Source of the DNA: an uncultured Anaerobiospirillum sp.
Lineage (GTDB): Bacteria > Pseudomonadota > Gammaproteobacteria > Enterobacterales > Succinivibrionaceae
Length of the DNA: 62,744 bases
NCBI GenBank assembly: GCA_944390115.1
Contig: CALXOW010000013.1
Location: forward strand, 1-62,744
Direction: 5' to 3'
How positions within the stretch are numbered: the first letter of the stretch is position 1; each line of letters opens with the position of its first letter. Positions 20,392 to 29,086 of this stretch are shown here, in pieces. The translations under genes and the position numbers were made by a program. The notes under the pieces were generated by a model. The model worked only from the letters and a program-made list of their open reading frames with translations. It ran no database searches and was not told where the DNA came from.

Positions 20392-21816
20392 GTGGCAGTG
20401 CGCAAGAGCATCTTAAGCCTAGAGCAGGCACAAGCATTTATAACACTGCATGATGAATTAGTAGCCCAAGGTTACGAGCCGCGCCACCATATCAATGAGC
20501 TGCGCCATGCCGCTAACGCCTGGGACAAGACTGAGCCTGAGGTCAAGCGCTGGATCATGTTCTTGGAGCTCCATAACAAGGCACGCTTCATCGACTATTA
20601 CGTCAAACGCAATTATCTGAGCTTCACTGAATATGAGTGTGCGGGCATTAGAAGCTTTGCGCGCAGCTATCGCATCTCCCTAGATGAGGCAGCGCTGTGC
20701 TTTCGCTGCGAGCGCAAAGCTCTCACCATAGCCCCCGACTTCGAGCTGCGCTATCCCAAGGTTGCGCCCTTAATTCCTGAAGCGCAGATCCTATCCTATC
20801 TCGACCTTCACACCGCCAAGAATGGCAAGGTCTATCCGCTGGTGCCTGATGCCCTACCGCTCAGCGCAGCGCAGGCCTTATGCCGTGCTTATGCCCATCA
20901 TGATGCCAACCTCGAGGCTATAGCTCAGGGCTTTGAGCTAGCAGTGAGCTCAGCCCAACTCCAACGCTGGGCCCTATTCTATGAGCTCTATGGCGCTACG
21001 GCCTTCATCGACTACTACGTACTCCATCAGGTGCAACCCTACAGTGACGCTGACTACGAGCGCATCTGGGCTTATGCCATCGAATACTGCCCCGATGAGC
21101 TGGAGCGCGCCTGCATTGTCTATCGCTGCGCCTACTACAAACTAGCCTGCGTCTTTGACCGTTATCGCAGCAAGTATGCGCCAACACCTCAGGTCGAGCC
21201 GTTACCTCGCTGTGAGCAAGTCATCAGCTTTGAGCGCCGCCAAGGGCCGATCAAATCGCAAGTCCCAAGTGCCAATGCCACCACTTCCAACGCTCCCAAC
21301 GGACCATGCCAGCAGTTTATGAGCGCGGTGGGTGCGATTTCCTTGGGGCCTAAAAAGTCGATGTTCCTATGCCTAGCGATGGATTGCTGGAACTTTGAGA
21401 TTAGAGCCTTCGCTCTGAGCGCTGAGAGCGCGCCCGCTGCTATCGGCAGCACCTTCAAGCAGCTCATTAAGCTCATACCCGCAGGCCAAGGCTGCACTGT
21501 CATCACCAATCCAACCAAGGACTTCACCCACCCTACGATCGCGCAAGTGCTCGCACCGTATCCTCAGGTTCAACACATCTTTGCCCAAAAGGAATCACGC
21601 TATAGCACCGCGCGCGTTCGCACTTTATTTGCGACACTCAAACGTTACGGCATTTGCTACCCCTACATTAGCTCACCCCAGGAGCTTGATAAGTTCATTG
21701 TCGACAATATTGAGCTGCACAACAAAGGTAGCGAGCTCAAGGAGCTCAAAGGCTTAAGCCCTTTGCGCTATGCTGAAATCTACGGACCAAAACAGCACGT
21801 GCAATCTGGGGACTAA
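20392..21816 (+). CDS. Degenerate IS3-type integrase-like protein with an internal duplication
   Basis: 474 aa from GTG 20392, with GAGGAGG four bases upstream; the open frame extends further back into the preceding gene without a ribosome site. Two related modules (about residues 50-123 and 189-263) share RW..F.EL....FIDYYV and a Cys-Arg-Cys or Arg-Cys-Ala-Tyr end. They look like duplicated helix-turn-helix segments of the kind used by IS3 transposases. Residues 325-465 match the rve/DDE fold: Asp331 in LAMDCWNFEIRAF is kept, but the second Asp is replaced (ITNPTKDF, Pro374) and the catalytic Glu is Arg410 (RVRTLFATLKRYG). GLSPLRYAEIYG closes the domain. No terminal inverted repeats are seen. 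Probably a domesticated or dead transposase. Confidence 0.72.
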   Translation: MAVRKSILSLEQAQAFITLHDELVAQGYEPRHHINELRHAANAWDKTEPEVKRWIMFLELHNKARFIDYYVKRNYLSFTEYECAGIRSFARSYRISLDEAALCFRCERKALTIAPDFELRYPKVAPLIPEAQILSYLDLHTAKNGKVYPLVPDALPLSAAQALCRAYAHHDANLEAIAQGFELAVSSAQLQRWALFYELYGATAFIDYYVLHQVQPYSDADYERIWAYAIEYCPDELERACIVYRCAYYKLACVFDRYRSKYAPTPQVEPLPRCEQVISFERRQGPIKSQVPSANATTSNAPNGPCQQFMSAVGAISLGPKKSMFLCLAMDCWNFEIRAFALSAESAPAAIGSTFKQLIKLIPAGQGCTVITNPTKDFTHPTIAQVLAPYPQVQHIFAQKESRYSTARVRTLFATLKRYGICYPYISSPQELDKFIVDNIELHNKGSELKELKGLSPLRYAEIYGPKQHVQSGD

Positions 21817-22023
21817 TAAAGCACAAAAATCCAATACCCAGCGCCCGCCCCTCGTCGCTCTAACTAAAGCCGATATTTATCGCTTTTGCGATGCAGATCA
21901 CGCTCTATAGGAGCTGCCAGCTCAGGTGACCGACACTATTTTTCGCAAAAAGTGCTTGCACCTGGCAGCAAAATCCGTAAAATGGGCACCGTTCAAACGA
22001 CAGTGCTCAGCACTGACGATTGC
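21817..22023. promoter_or_regulatory. tRNA-Ser promoter region
   Basis: TTGCAC (21956-21961), a 16-base spacer and TAAAAT (21978-21983) form a good sigma-70 promoter. It starts transcription near 21990, about 35 bases before the tRNA. The rest of the interval shows nothing else. Confidence 0.85.
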
Positions 22024-22113
22024 GGTGAGATGCCCGAGTGGCTGAAGGGGCCCGCCTGGAAAGCGTGTATACGGATTACCGTATCGGGGGTTCGAATCCC
22101 CCTCTCACCGCCA
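22024..22113 (+). tRNA. serX: tRNA-Ser(GGA)
   Basis: 90-nt class II tRNA. The acceptor stem GGTGAGA/TCTCACC, the D-loop GAGTGGCTGAAGG, the anticodon GGA (22058-22060, in CTGGAAA), a long variable arm, the T-loop GGTTCGAATCC, discriminator G and an encoded CCA (22111-22113) are all present. It reads UCC and UCU. It is close to the E. coli GGA isoacceptor. The gene symbol is approximate. Confidence 0.97.
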
Positions 22114-22141
22114 TGAACTTTAAAGTTCAGGCAAATACAAG

Positions 22142-22161
22142 GCAGCGCAAGCTGCTTTTTT
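22142..22161 (+). terminator. Terminator of the tRNA-Ser transcript
   Basis: GCAGC, loop GCAA, GCTGC, then TTTTTT, 29 bases after the tRNA CCA end. Confidence 0.9.
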
Positions 22162-22384
22162 GTTGCCAAAAACTATCAAGCACCACCCCAATTTCTCTAA
22201 ACATCCAATAAGACAGGGGCTAACTGCGTGAGCTCTACGCTTGCAGCAGCGCTTCCCCCACGCGCCTAGCATCGCCTCACAGCAACGCCGTGCTAACACG
22301 CTCAAGAGCTTTACCCCATCACCGGAGGCGCTGAAAGCGCCCCCAGATTTAGGATTAATCAGCTGCCACGTTCATCGATACCTT

Positions 22385-24712
22385 CTAAAGCAGGTCTTGC
22401 AGAGTTGCGATCAGCTGCTCGGTTAAGAAAGCACGATCAACCTTGACCGCAGCGGGTTCACTGGTAGCTTCCGATGCACTGATTGCAGCGCGAACCATAG
22501 AAGTTAAAACTGCTCGACTGAACTGCGTTCCAGCTTGTGTGAGTTTAGCGTAGAGCAAGACCATCCGAGCCGTAAGCTGGTCAGAATCTATGGTGACCAA
22601 GTTTTTATCGTTGGCGTGCTCAGCGGCTAATTCAATCAATAATTGGATGGTCGTCCTAAGTTCCTGCTCTTGTGAAGCCACAGCTGCCTTGGAGGCGCTA
22701 GCTTGAGGTTTAGAGCTTGCTGATTGGGGCTTTGTTGCTGGTTCGTGGGAGCTTGACACAGGGGCGCTGAGAGCAGGCGCTGCGTTTTGAGGAGCGGCGC
22801 TCACGTCATCATCATGAACCACGGCCGCAGCTTGGTCCACTGCGTTCTTGTCCTCTCGAGCATTCGCTACGGAGTCAGACGCACTAGCCTCAGAAACAAC
22901 ATTCTGCACGGCTGTAACCTCAACTACCGCCTCCCTTGTGCGCACTGGCTCGGGCATCGGGTCAACCCAACCGGATTTCAGCTCTTGCCCCTGCTCCAGC
23001 GCGATGAGGCGCCAATAGCGCACTTGGCGCGTATCTTCAGCAATAACTAAAACTAAACCATAGCGCTCATTAACGCGCGCTTGCTGCAAGGTGGCTGAGT
23101 TGTGACCGTATTGGCGCCCCTTAATTTGCAGGTAGGCCGCATCGGCCAGCTTCAATGCCGCCTTGTCGCTACCATGCGCCGGTAAACGCTTGAGCTCGAA
23201 GACGTAGAACTTGTCCTCAAATTGCAGCTCAATATCGGAGTGGCCTTTGTGGTTAAAGATCTCTGCGCGCACGCGATCTGAAACTTGGCTAAAGATTAGC
23301 GCCCAGCAGGTGTAGGTGCGAAACGAGGTTTCCTGGGCGTGAGCCCAGATGTCGTAAGGAATCGCGGTAAAAAAGGCGTTAAGCTCATGGACAATGGCTA
23401 CTATATCTTGCGCACACATGGCCTCATGGAGCTTTTGCGCCGTGTCGATAAACCAGCTCTCCGCCATGCCCCATTTATCGGTGATGTAGCGTAAGAAGAC
23501 GTAGGCATAGACCGACTCGACCTCGTTATTGGGAAAAAAACAGCGCAAGCGGCGCACGTAAGGGTTAGTGATAGCAGGATCAACCACCTCTCTAATGCTC
23601 AAATAGCCAGTTTGCACCATTAAGGCAGCAAACTTCTTGAGCTCACTGCGATGCGAGCTAAGGTAATCGATTGAGGCTGGTTGCACAAGGTCGTTTTGAA
23701 TGATTTCAATGCCAGAATCTTCAATATCGTCTAAGAACGAGAGATCAACCTGATAAATATCAAGGTAGTTGCGAACTGAAGCTGGAGCATTTGAACTTTC
23801 CATCCAATATGGATAGAACTTAGGCGGCTTATCTGGTTTTAACACCACCTGTTGAAAGAAATTATTAACTGACCATGGACTATATAAGGTGAATTTTGCA
23901 TCGGCATCAAAACAGAAGCCATCGTAATGAAACTTGAGCTGTTGCAACAGCTCATCTTCACTGCAATGAAGCAAACGTGCGGCAGCAGCGATATGCGGTG
24001 CAAAGTTGGTTTTGATCTCGTCCTGGGTGTAGCCCACTAAGTCGCCAAATAAGGGATCCATGCTGATATCAACAATGTCTTGGCCACTAAACAATGAGGT
24101 ATCGCGATAGCGTGCAATGCCCGTGACCAAGGTGAAATGAGCTTCATTCAGGATGCGCAGCCACCCAAAAAACACCCGCAGGACATTGCGCATGCGCTCA
24201 AAATTTTCCACGTGGTTGAGATTGGACGACAGGGAGAAATCCCACTCGTCGATGAGCCACACCACATCGATACCCTTAATGATCTTCTTGAGCAAGACCA
24301 AAAGATTAGGCAGATCTTTAACCCCTCTGGTCTCAGGCACGACCTGCTCAAAGCCTGCGTCATCAAAGGCGCTAAGGAGGCGCGCCCGTAACTCCGCCTC
24401 AAAGGTATCAGGGTTGCTTAACGCATAGAGCGATATAAAGATTACCGGGTAGCACTTGTGCTCCGGCCATAGTTTTTGTACTGCTAAGCCATCGAAGTAC
24501 CGGTTGCCGTGCGCGCCGTGAGCAAACAGCTCTTGCAGCATTTCCAGGAGCGTGGTCTTACCCAGGCGCCGTGGACGTGAGAAGAAGACCTTGGGGTATT
24601 GGACTAATTGCGCGATCTTGGCGGTCTTATCGACAAATAAGCTTCCTGAGTCCCGCACCTTTCTAAAATTGCTGAGACCAACCGTGATTTTTTGCAGAGT
24701 TCGTTCCGGCAT
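22385..24712 (-). CDS. AAA-ATPase-like / PD-(D/E)XK nuclease-like protein with an extra C-terminal module
   Basis: 775 aa from ATG 24712 (an upstream in-frame ATG lacks context). The N-terminal GLSNFRKVRDSGSLFVDKTAKI and FFSRPRRLGKTTLLEM (Walker A-like) are those of the 'AAA-ATPase-like' family (PF09820). VVWLIDEWD is the Walker B region. Around 490-560 the PD-(D/E)XK nuclease domain (PF08011/DUF1703) shows GHSDIELQFEDKFYVFELKRL, with Asp and Glu-Leu-Lys. After about 590 there is a Ser/Ala-rich linker and a helical 90-residue domain that I do not recognise and that is not usual in the family. Members are multicopy, fast-evolving and of unsettled function; defence or mobile-element roles are suspected. 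Confidence 0.85.
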   Translation of the reverse strand: MPERTLQKITVGLSNFRKVRDSGSLFVDKTAKIAQLVQYPKVFFSRPRRLGKTTLLEMLQELFAHGAHGNRYFDGLAVQKLWPEHKCYPVIFISLYALSNPDTFEAELRARLLSAFDDAGFEQVVPETRGVKDLPNLLVLLKKIIKGIDVVWLIDEWDFSLSSNLNHVENFERMRNVLRVFFGWLRILNEAHFTLVTGIARYRDTSLFSGQDIVDISMDPLFGDLVGYTQDEIKTNFAPHIAAAARLLHCSEDELLQQLKFHYDGFCFDADAKFTLYSPWSVNNFFQQVVLKPDKPPKFYPYWMESSNAPASVRNYLDIYQVDLSFLDDIEDSGIEIIQNDLVQPASIDYLSSHRSELKKFAALMVQTGYLSIREVVDPAITNPYVRRLRCFFPNNEVESVYAYVFLRYITDKWGMAESWFIDTAQKLHEAMCAQDIVAIVHELNAFFTAIPYDIWAHAQETSFRTYTCWALIFSQVSDRVRAEIFNHKGHSDIELQFEDKFYVFELKRLPAHGSDKAALKLADAAYLQIKGRQYGHNSATLQQARVNERYGLVLVIAEDTRQVRYWRLIALEQGQELKSGWVDPMPEPVRTREAVVEVTAVQNVVSEASASDSVANAREDKNAVDQAAAVVHDDDVSAAPQNAAPALSAPVSSSHEPATKPQSASSKPQASASKAAVASQEQELRTTIQLLIELAAEHANDKNLVTIDSDQLTARMVLLYAKLTQAGTQFSRAVLTSMVRAAISASEATSEPAAVKVDRAFLTEQLIATLQDLL

Positions 24713-24855
24713 AGCGCTTTGCCCTAATCTAAGCCATATAGCGAGCCAGTTTAGCAAAAACCAACCATTGGTGCGCCTACTAGGCATAATAAAGCCCACG
24801 CCAGTTGCCTGGAGTGGGCTTATAACGGCGTTGAGCCGTAGGCTTTTAGGCCGCC

Positions 24856-26235
24856 TTAGAGGCTGCTTAAGCCGTAGATGAAGATGGCGATAATGACTAC
24901 CGGAATGACATAGCGCACGTAGTTAAACCACAGCTTAAAGAAGCCGCTGCGCTGAGCCACTGGAGCGTAATTGCTGATCTCGTCGACTGCCTTGTCCTTT
25001 AAGACCCAGCCCACAAAGAGGGTAGCACCTAAGGCCGTGAGCACGAAGCAGATATTGCCCGATATGTAGTCAAAAGCATCGAAGATCGAGCGGTCAATGA
25101 AGGTGATATCCTTCCATGGGCCCGAACCTAAAATGCATGGGATGTTGCCGAAGACAAAGACGAAGAGCAGCGTGATATTGATCGCGCCCTTGAGGCGAAT
25201 GCCAAACTTCTCGTTTAAGACCGCAATGATTACCTGGTAGATGGTAAGGCTGGTGGTCAGCGCGGCGATAATCAGCAGTAAGAAGAAGACTATGGCAAAG
25301 AAGTTACCAAAGGCCATCTGCGAGAAAGCGATTGGTAAGGTCTTAAAGACTAAGGATGGGCCTGAGTCTGGGCTTAAGCCAGCGCTAAAGAGCGAAGGGA
25401 AGATCATAAAGCCGCATAAGACCGCGATAATGGTGTTGATGACACCGGTGATGGTAGCGGTCTTAACCAAGCTCTCGTCCTTGCTTAAGTGGCTCGATAA
25501 GGTGATCATGACACCAAAGCCTAAGCTTAAGGCAAAGAAGACCTGGCCTAATACGTCCAATAAGAGCTTGCCCGTGATCTTGGAGAAGTCTGGGGTCAGA
25601 TAGAAGCGTACGCCCTCCATCGCGCCATCTAAGGTCAGGTTACGGCCGACCATGATGATAAGGCAGATAAAGAGGAGTGGCATTAAGAAGCGTACCGAGC
25701 GCTCGATACCAGCAATGATGCCACGGCGTAAGATGAGCCAGTTAATCCAGACAAAGAAGGCAGTGCAAATCGAGATCGTCCAAGGTGACTGCTCAATTTG
25801 ATCGACGTAGAAGGTCTCGGTGATCTCCTTGGTAACTGGCACGGACAGGTCAAGGCCGCCCAAACCAAACGCACCTAAGCCAATATGGTAGATATAGGAG
25901 ATAACCCAGCCGCCGATCGGCATATAGTAAGCCAAGATGCCAAAGGCGCCGACTACGCCAAAGTAACCAAAGAACTTCCATAGCGGCGAGTGGGTTGGAT
26001 TGTTGGTGTAGAAGGCATCAACGCTGTTGGTCTGGGCACGGCGACCAATCACGTTCTCAACTAAGATGATCGGGATACCCACCAAGAGCATGATCAAAAT
26101 GAAGGTCGCCACATAAGCGCCACCGCCATTTTCACCGACTAAGTAAGGAAAGCGCCAAGTAGCACCAAAGCCAATCGTGGCACCTGCCACGGTCAAAATA
26201 TAGGCTAAACGATTACTCCAAGTCTGCCGTGCCAT
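24856..26235 (-). CDS. Neurotransmitter:sodium symporter family transporter
   Basis: 459-aa Na+-coupled transporter (SNF/NSS family, LeuT fold), probably for an amino acid. The N-terminal TWSNRLAYILTVAGATIGFG leads into WRFPYLVGENGGGAYV, which contains the unwound TM1 substrate and sodium site. About 11-12 helices are visible. I chose ATG 26235 because GAGG lies six bases upstream; an earlier in-frame ATG adds eight residues. It is preceded by two hairpins at 26254-26340. It stands as a single gene, with its stop close to the AAA/nuclease gene start on the same strand. Confidence 0.93.
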   Translation of the reverse strand: MARQTWSNRLAYILTVAGATIGFGATWRFPYLVGENGGGAYVATFILIMLLVGIPIILVENVIGRRAQTNSVDAFYTNNPTHSPLWKFFGYFGVVGAFGILAYYMPIGGWVISYIYHIGLGAFGLGGLDLSVPVTKEITETFYVDQIEQSPWTISICTAFFVWINWLILRRGIIAGIERSVRFLMPLLFICLIIMVGRNLTLDGAMEGVRFYLTPDFSKITGKLLLDVLGQVFFALSLGFGVMITLSSHLSKDESLVKTATITGVINTIIAVLCGFMIFPSLFSAGLSPDSGPSLVFKTLPIAFSQMAFGNFFAIVFFLLLIIAALTTSLTIYQVIIAVLNEKFGIRLKGAINITLLFVFVFGNIPCILGSGPWKDITFIDRSIFDAFDYISGNICFVLTALGATLFVGWVLKDKAVDEISNYAPVAQRSGFFKLWFNYVRYVIPVVIIAIFIYGLSSL

Positions 26236-26253
26236 GCCTATCCTCATAGTTTT

Positions 26254-26275
26254 GCTCAAAAAAAAATTTTTGAGC
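26254..26275. promoter_or_regulatory. AT-rich hairpin just upstream of the NSS transporter ribosome site
   Basis: GCTCAAAAA (26254-26262) pairs with TTTTTGAGC (26267-26275) around AAAA. On the transporter strand it ends about ten bases before the ribosome site, and the T9 run resembles a terminator tail. It could be an attenuator or a translation-control hairpin. Confidence 0.55.
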
Positions 26276-26300
26276 TTCGGGTTGAGTCACGGCGCAACGA

Positions 26301-26340
26301 ATAGCGCTAACAACCAGTGACAACGAGTTGTTAGCGCTAT
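26301..26340. promoter_or_regulatory. Perfect 14-bp inverted repeat in a divergent intergenic region
   Basis: ATAGCGCTAACAAC (26301-26314) and GTTGTTAGCGCTAT (26327-26340) pair without mismatch around a 12-base loop. It lies 66-105 bases upstream of the NSS transporter start, between divergent genes. It could be an operator pair or an RNA hairpin. Confidence 0.75.
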
Positions 26341-26678
26341 GCTTTGCTACAGCACTATCTTTCGGGCCTAGGGCACTATCACTAGGACTCCAAACACTTC
26401 CCTTGCGGGCGCAAAAGCACTACCCCTGCGGGCTTAGGCGACTCAACTTCTTGTTAATAAACACGATAGCCCCGCCGCACTGGGCGCGCTATCAACCAAA
26501 ACAAGCCATTTTAATGGATTGTCCCGCCCAAATAAAGTTAGACGCCGTCCCGATCAGCTCCGTCTTTGATCTAAGTGGCGCTTTGACCGCCAGCTAAGCT
26601 TTAACTCAGTGCTTTTTGCTATGATTGAGTAAGTCCCGCGCTGGTGGGCCCGATTTTGACCTAGCTGGAGATTTTGTG
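26341..26678. other. Intergenic region upstream of the lipoprotein gene
   Basis: No credible gene. The words CACTA(T/C) and GGGC recur at 26350-26440. TATGAT at 26620-26625 is a possible -10 box for the lipoprotein gene, without a clear -35. Confidence 0.4.
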
Positions 26679-27248
26679 ATGATTAAGCTTCGCACCGGTT
26701 TATTAGCATTGGGCAGTGCGCTGCTCTTGTCTGCTTGCGCTAGCAATAGCAACCAAGGAGCAACCACGGCATCTAGCACTGAGAACTTCTACGACGAGTC
26801 GGTACAAAAGCTCTATGCAACCTTACCGGCCTCCTATCGCACCGAGTACTTTGCCCTGGGCATCCCTCAAGGCTGGAAGGTGCTGTCCTTTAGCGACCAT
26901 GCCGCCAATACCCATCTCTCGGTTGAAAAGATCGACCACTCGGCCTTAGTCACGATCCGCGTGGATAAAGCGGTCTATAAGAGCATCGATGACACCTGTC
27001 ACTATGCCCAAGCAGGCTTTGAAGCCAATGGCATCACCTTCACCTCCACTCCTGGAGTTTCCTACGGCACCTGCATCATTGAGGGCAAAGAGAACAGCAA
27101 GGATGTCTCCTTGTGGCTGCGCCAATACGATGATGACAACAGCGTGTACTCGATCACCTTCACCGGCTCACTTGACGTCGTAGGCGAGCTCTTAGGCTAC
27201 CTGGTGGGCAACGAGAAGATGATGCAGCTCTTAGTCCGCCCACTCTAA
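26679..27248 (+). CDS. Predicted outer-membrane or periplasmic lipoprotein, function unknown
   Basis: 189 aa from ATG 26679, with GGAG eight bases upstream. The lipoprotein signal KLRTGLLALGSALLLSAC has lipobox Leu-Ser-Ala-Cys, the Cys at about residue 19. The mature part has about 170 residues with two Cys that might pair (DTCHYAQAG and YGTCIIEG) and a DUF-like alpha/beta pattern (LVTIRVDKAVYKSID). I do not recognise the family. It is a single gene. Confidence 0.82.
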   Translation: MIKLRTGLLALGSALLLSACASNSNQGATTASSTENFYDESVQKLYATLPASYRTEYFALGIPQGWKVLSFSDHAANTHLSVEKIDHSALVTIRVDKAVYKSIDDTCHYAQAGFEANGITFTSTPGVSYGTCIIEGKENSKDVSLWLRQYDDDNSVYSITFTGSLDVVGELLGYLVGNEKMMQLLVRPL

Positions 27249-27583
27249 CCCAGAGCACTGCGCCCGCGCCCGGCCTTAGCGCGCTAAGCCCCCTACCGCG
27301 CCCTAGGCGGGCGCTGCGCTCAGCACTAGCCGCGCATGGCACGCTGCGCGGGCGCTGGTCACGAGCTACGCCTGGCGCGCGTTGCGCTGGGCGCTGCAAG
27401 CAATTTTGTGCAGGAAGCTGCGCTGAGAGCTTGAGAACGCCTGAGGCTTCAGGCACAATAAGAGCTTAAGCCGAACTCACTTACCAAGGCGCTTGGTTTG
27501 GCCGCCACGCTGGTGCCGTGACCCATGAACTACGGCTGAAACCAGCTTATGAGTATTATCCTCTTACGACAGGGACTCTCGCC
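27249..27583. other. GC-rich intergenic region with inverted repeats
   Basis: 335 bases dominated by GCGC/CGCG words. A stem of the type GGC(C)TTAGCGC/GCGCTAAGCC lies at about 27272-27291 and may end the lipoprotein message. No credible gene. Confidence 0.45.
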
Positions 27584-27904
27584 ATGTATAAGAAAGGTGG
27601 TTTAAAAGGGAAAAAGAAGAAGCCGCAAAAGAAATTTAAGCACAACCCTTTGCTGGCCCCAGCCTATCGCCCTTTCCTCTATTTAGAGCGCATCGAAACT
27701 GCAATTGCCTCCAAGCAATTCAATGAGACGGAACTGTTAGGTTATGCCTACGCTAGCGCGGTAGATGCCATCCAGCACCATGATGACGCCCCGATGCGCC
27801 GCACCGCCGAAATCTTCCACATGAGTGAACAAGAGTTCATCGAGCGCGGACAAATCGCCTTCAACAATTGGCTCAGAATGCCAAGCTTCCGCCACTTAGG
27901 CTAA
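27584..27904 (+). CDS. Small basic hypothetical protein
   Basis: 106 aa from ATG 27584, preceded by AGGGA eight bases upstream; an in-frame start at 27518 has weaker context. The first 20 residues are very basic (GGLKGKKKKPQKKFKHN). The rest is a predicted helical domain (LERIETAIASKQFNETELLGYAYASAVDAIQ). The Lys-rich start could bind nucleic acid. Family not recognised. It is followed by a terminator, so it forms its own transcript. Confidence 0.65.
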   Translation: MYKKGGLKGKKKKPQKKFKHNPLLAPAYRPFLYLERIETAIASKQFNETELLGYAYASAVDAIQHHDDAPMRRTAEIFHMSEQEFIERGQIAFNNWLRMPSFRHLG

Positions 27905-27927
27905 ATTGCTCGCTTCCCTTAATCTTA

Positions 27928-27961
27928 CAGGGCAGGGCTTGATCCCGGCCCTGAGTTTTTT
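27928..27961 (+). terminator. Terminator after the small basic protein
   Basis: CAGGGC (27928-27933) pairs with GCCCTG (27948-27953), followed by AGTTTTTT. Confidence 0.85.
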
Positions 27962-28000
27962 GCGCTAGCCCTACATACCCGCACCACCTTCGGAGGTTAT

Positions 28001-28447
28001 GTGTCAGAAATTGCTGCCCCGTCCCCGCTCAAAGTAGTTCGCGTTGCTGCGGCCTTGATTGTCGCCGGCGATAAGTTCTTGATTGCCCAGCGCTCCGGTC
28101 AGCGCCATTTGAGTGGTTACTGGGAGTTCCCAGGGGGCAAGATTGAACTAGGTGAGAGCGCGATCCAAGCCTGCCAGCGCGAGATTTTAGAAGAGCTGGG
28201 CTGCCGCATCGGCGTTGACAGCTACTTTCTCACTTGCGAGCACGATTACGAGAACTTCCACCTGAGCATGGATCTCTTCTTGTGCCACTTATTAGAAGGC
28301 GAGCACGAGAAGCTTAACTCCAATGAACATCAGGCCTTAAAGTTCATCACCGCCGAGGAGATGGACACGATCAACTTTGCTCCAGCCGACCTCGATTTCC
28401 TCCCGAATATCAAAAAGCTGATGCACAGCTTAACTCAGACTCACTGA
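28001..28447 (+). CDS. Nudix hydrolase (MutT-like NTP pyrophosphohydrolase)
   Basis: 148 aa, GTG start at 28001 with GGAGG four bases upstream. The complete Nudix box is present: GKIELGESAIQACQREILEELG (residues about 48-69), with the REILEE metal ligands. WEFPGGK before it and FLIAQRSGQRHLSGYW at the N-terminus are typical of MutT and CTP-type pyrophosphohydrolases that clean oxidised nucleotides such as 8-oxo-dGTP. Exact substrate uncertain. It lies 30 bases before the acetyltransferase gene and may be co-transcribed. Confidence 0.9.
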   Translation: MSEIAAPSPLKVVRVAAALIVAGDKFLIAQRSGQRHLSGYWEFPGGKIELGESAIQACQREILEELGCRIGVDSYFLTCEHDYENFHLSMDLFLCHLLEGEHEKLNSNEHQALKFITAEEMDTINFAPADLDFLPNIKKLMHSLTQTH

Positions 28448-28477
28448 TTTCCCCTTCAACTTTAGGATTGTCTTTTT

Positions 28478-29086
28478 ATGAAGTTTGATACCCGCGAACG
28501 TTATCCTTTCTTACACACCGGCGAGCTCTATGACTCGGCGATTCCTGAGCTGTTTACCGAGCAGCGCAAGTGCCTGTTAGCTCAAAACGAGTTTAACCAC
28601 ACCTTGCCAACCGACCTCGAGCGTCGCTCCGAGCTGTTAAAGGAAATGTTCTGCGAAGTAGGCGAGAACTGCTTTATCGAGGCCCCAATCTACATGAACT
28701 GGGGTGGCAACCACGTCAAGCTGGGTAAGAACGTTTACATCAACTACGACTTCTGCGGCGTTGATGACACCTTTATCACCATTGGTGATTGCACCCAGAT
28801 CGGCCCTCGCTGCGTAGTCGCGACCGCAATGCACCCTGAAAACCCAGAGCTGCGTACCGCCGCTTGGCAGTACAACAAGCCAGTCACGATCGGCAAGCGC
28901 GTCTGGATCGGTGCTAATGTCGTCATTTGCCCTGGTGTTACCATTGGTGATGACTGCATCATCGGTGCAGGCTCGGTAGTTACCCGTGATATTCCATCGG
29001 GCAAGGTCGCGGTAGGTGCCCCATGCCGTGTTCTGCGCGACATCAACCCTAAGGACTTCACCCTGCCTGAAGCAGCCACCAAGTAA
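28478..29086 (+). CDS. Maltose/galactoside O-acetyltransferase-type enzyme
   Basis: 202-aa left-handed beta-helix acetyltransferase of the LacA/Maa/NodL group. It transfers acetyl from acetyl-CoA to a sugar hydroxyl. The N-terminal Maa domain is followed by hexapeptide repeats (IGPRCVVATA, IGANVVICPGVTIGDDCIIGAGSVVTRDI). The catalytic His lies in ATAMHPENPELR, matching the TGHP motif of LacA. GAPCRVLRDI closes the domain. Start ATG with TAGGA upstream. Such enzymes often detoxify non-metabolisable sugars during sugar uptake. Confidence 0.92.
   Translation: MKFDTRERYPFLHTGELYDSAIPELFTEQRKCLLAQNEFNHTLPTDLERRSELLKEMFCEVGENCFIEAPIYMNWGGNHVKLGKNVYINYDFCGVDDTFITIGDCTQIGPRCVVATAMHPENPELRTAAWQYNKPVTIGKRVWIGANVVICPGVTIGDDCIIGAGSVVTRDIPSGKVAVGAPCRVLRDINPKDFTLPEAATK

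Noticed and set aside
20392-21816. An active IS3-family insertion sequence
   Set aside because: Two of the three catalytic residues are replaced, there is no separate OrfA or frameshift site, and no terminal inverted repeats or target duplications are visible.
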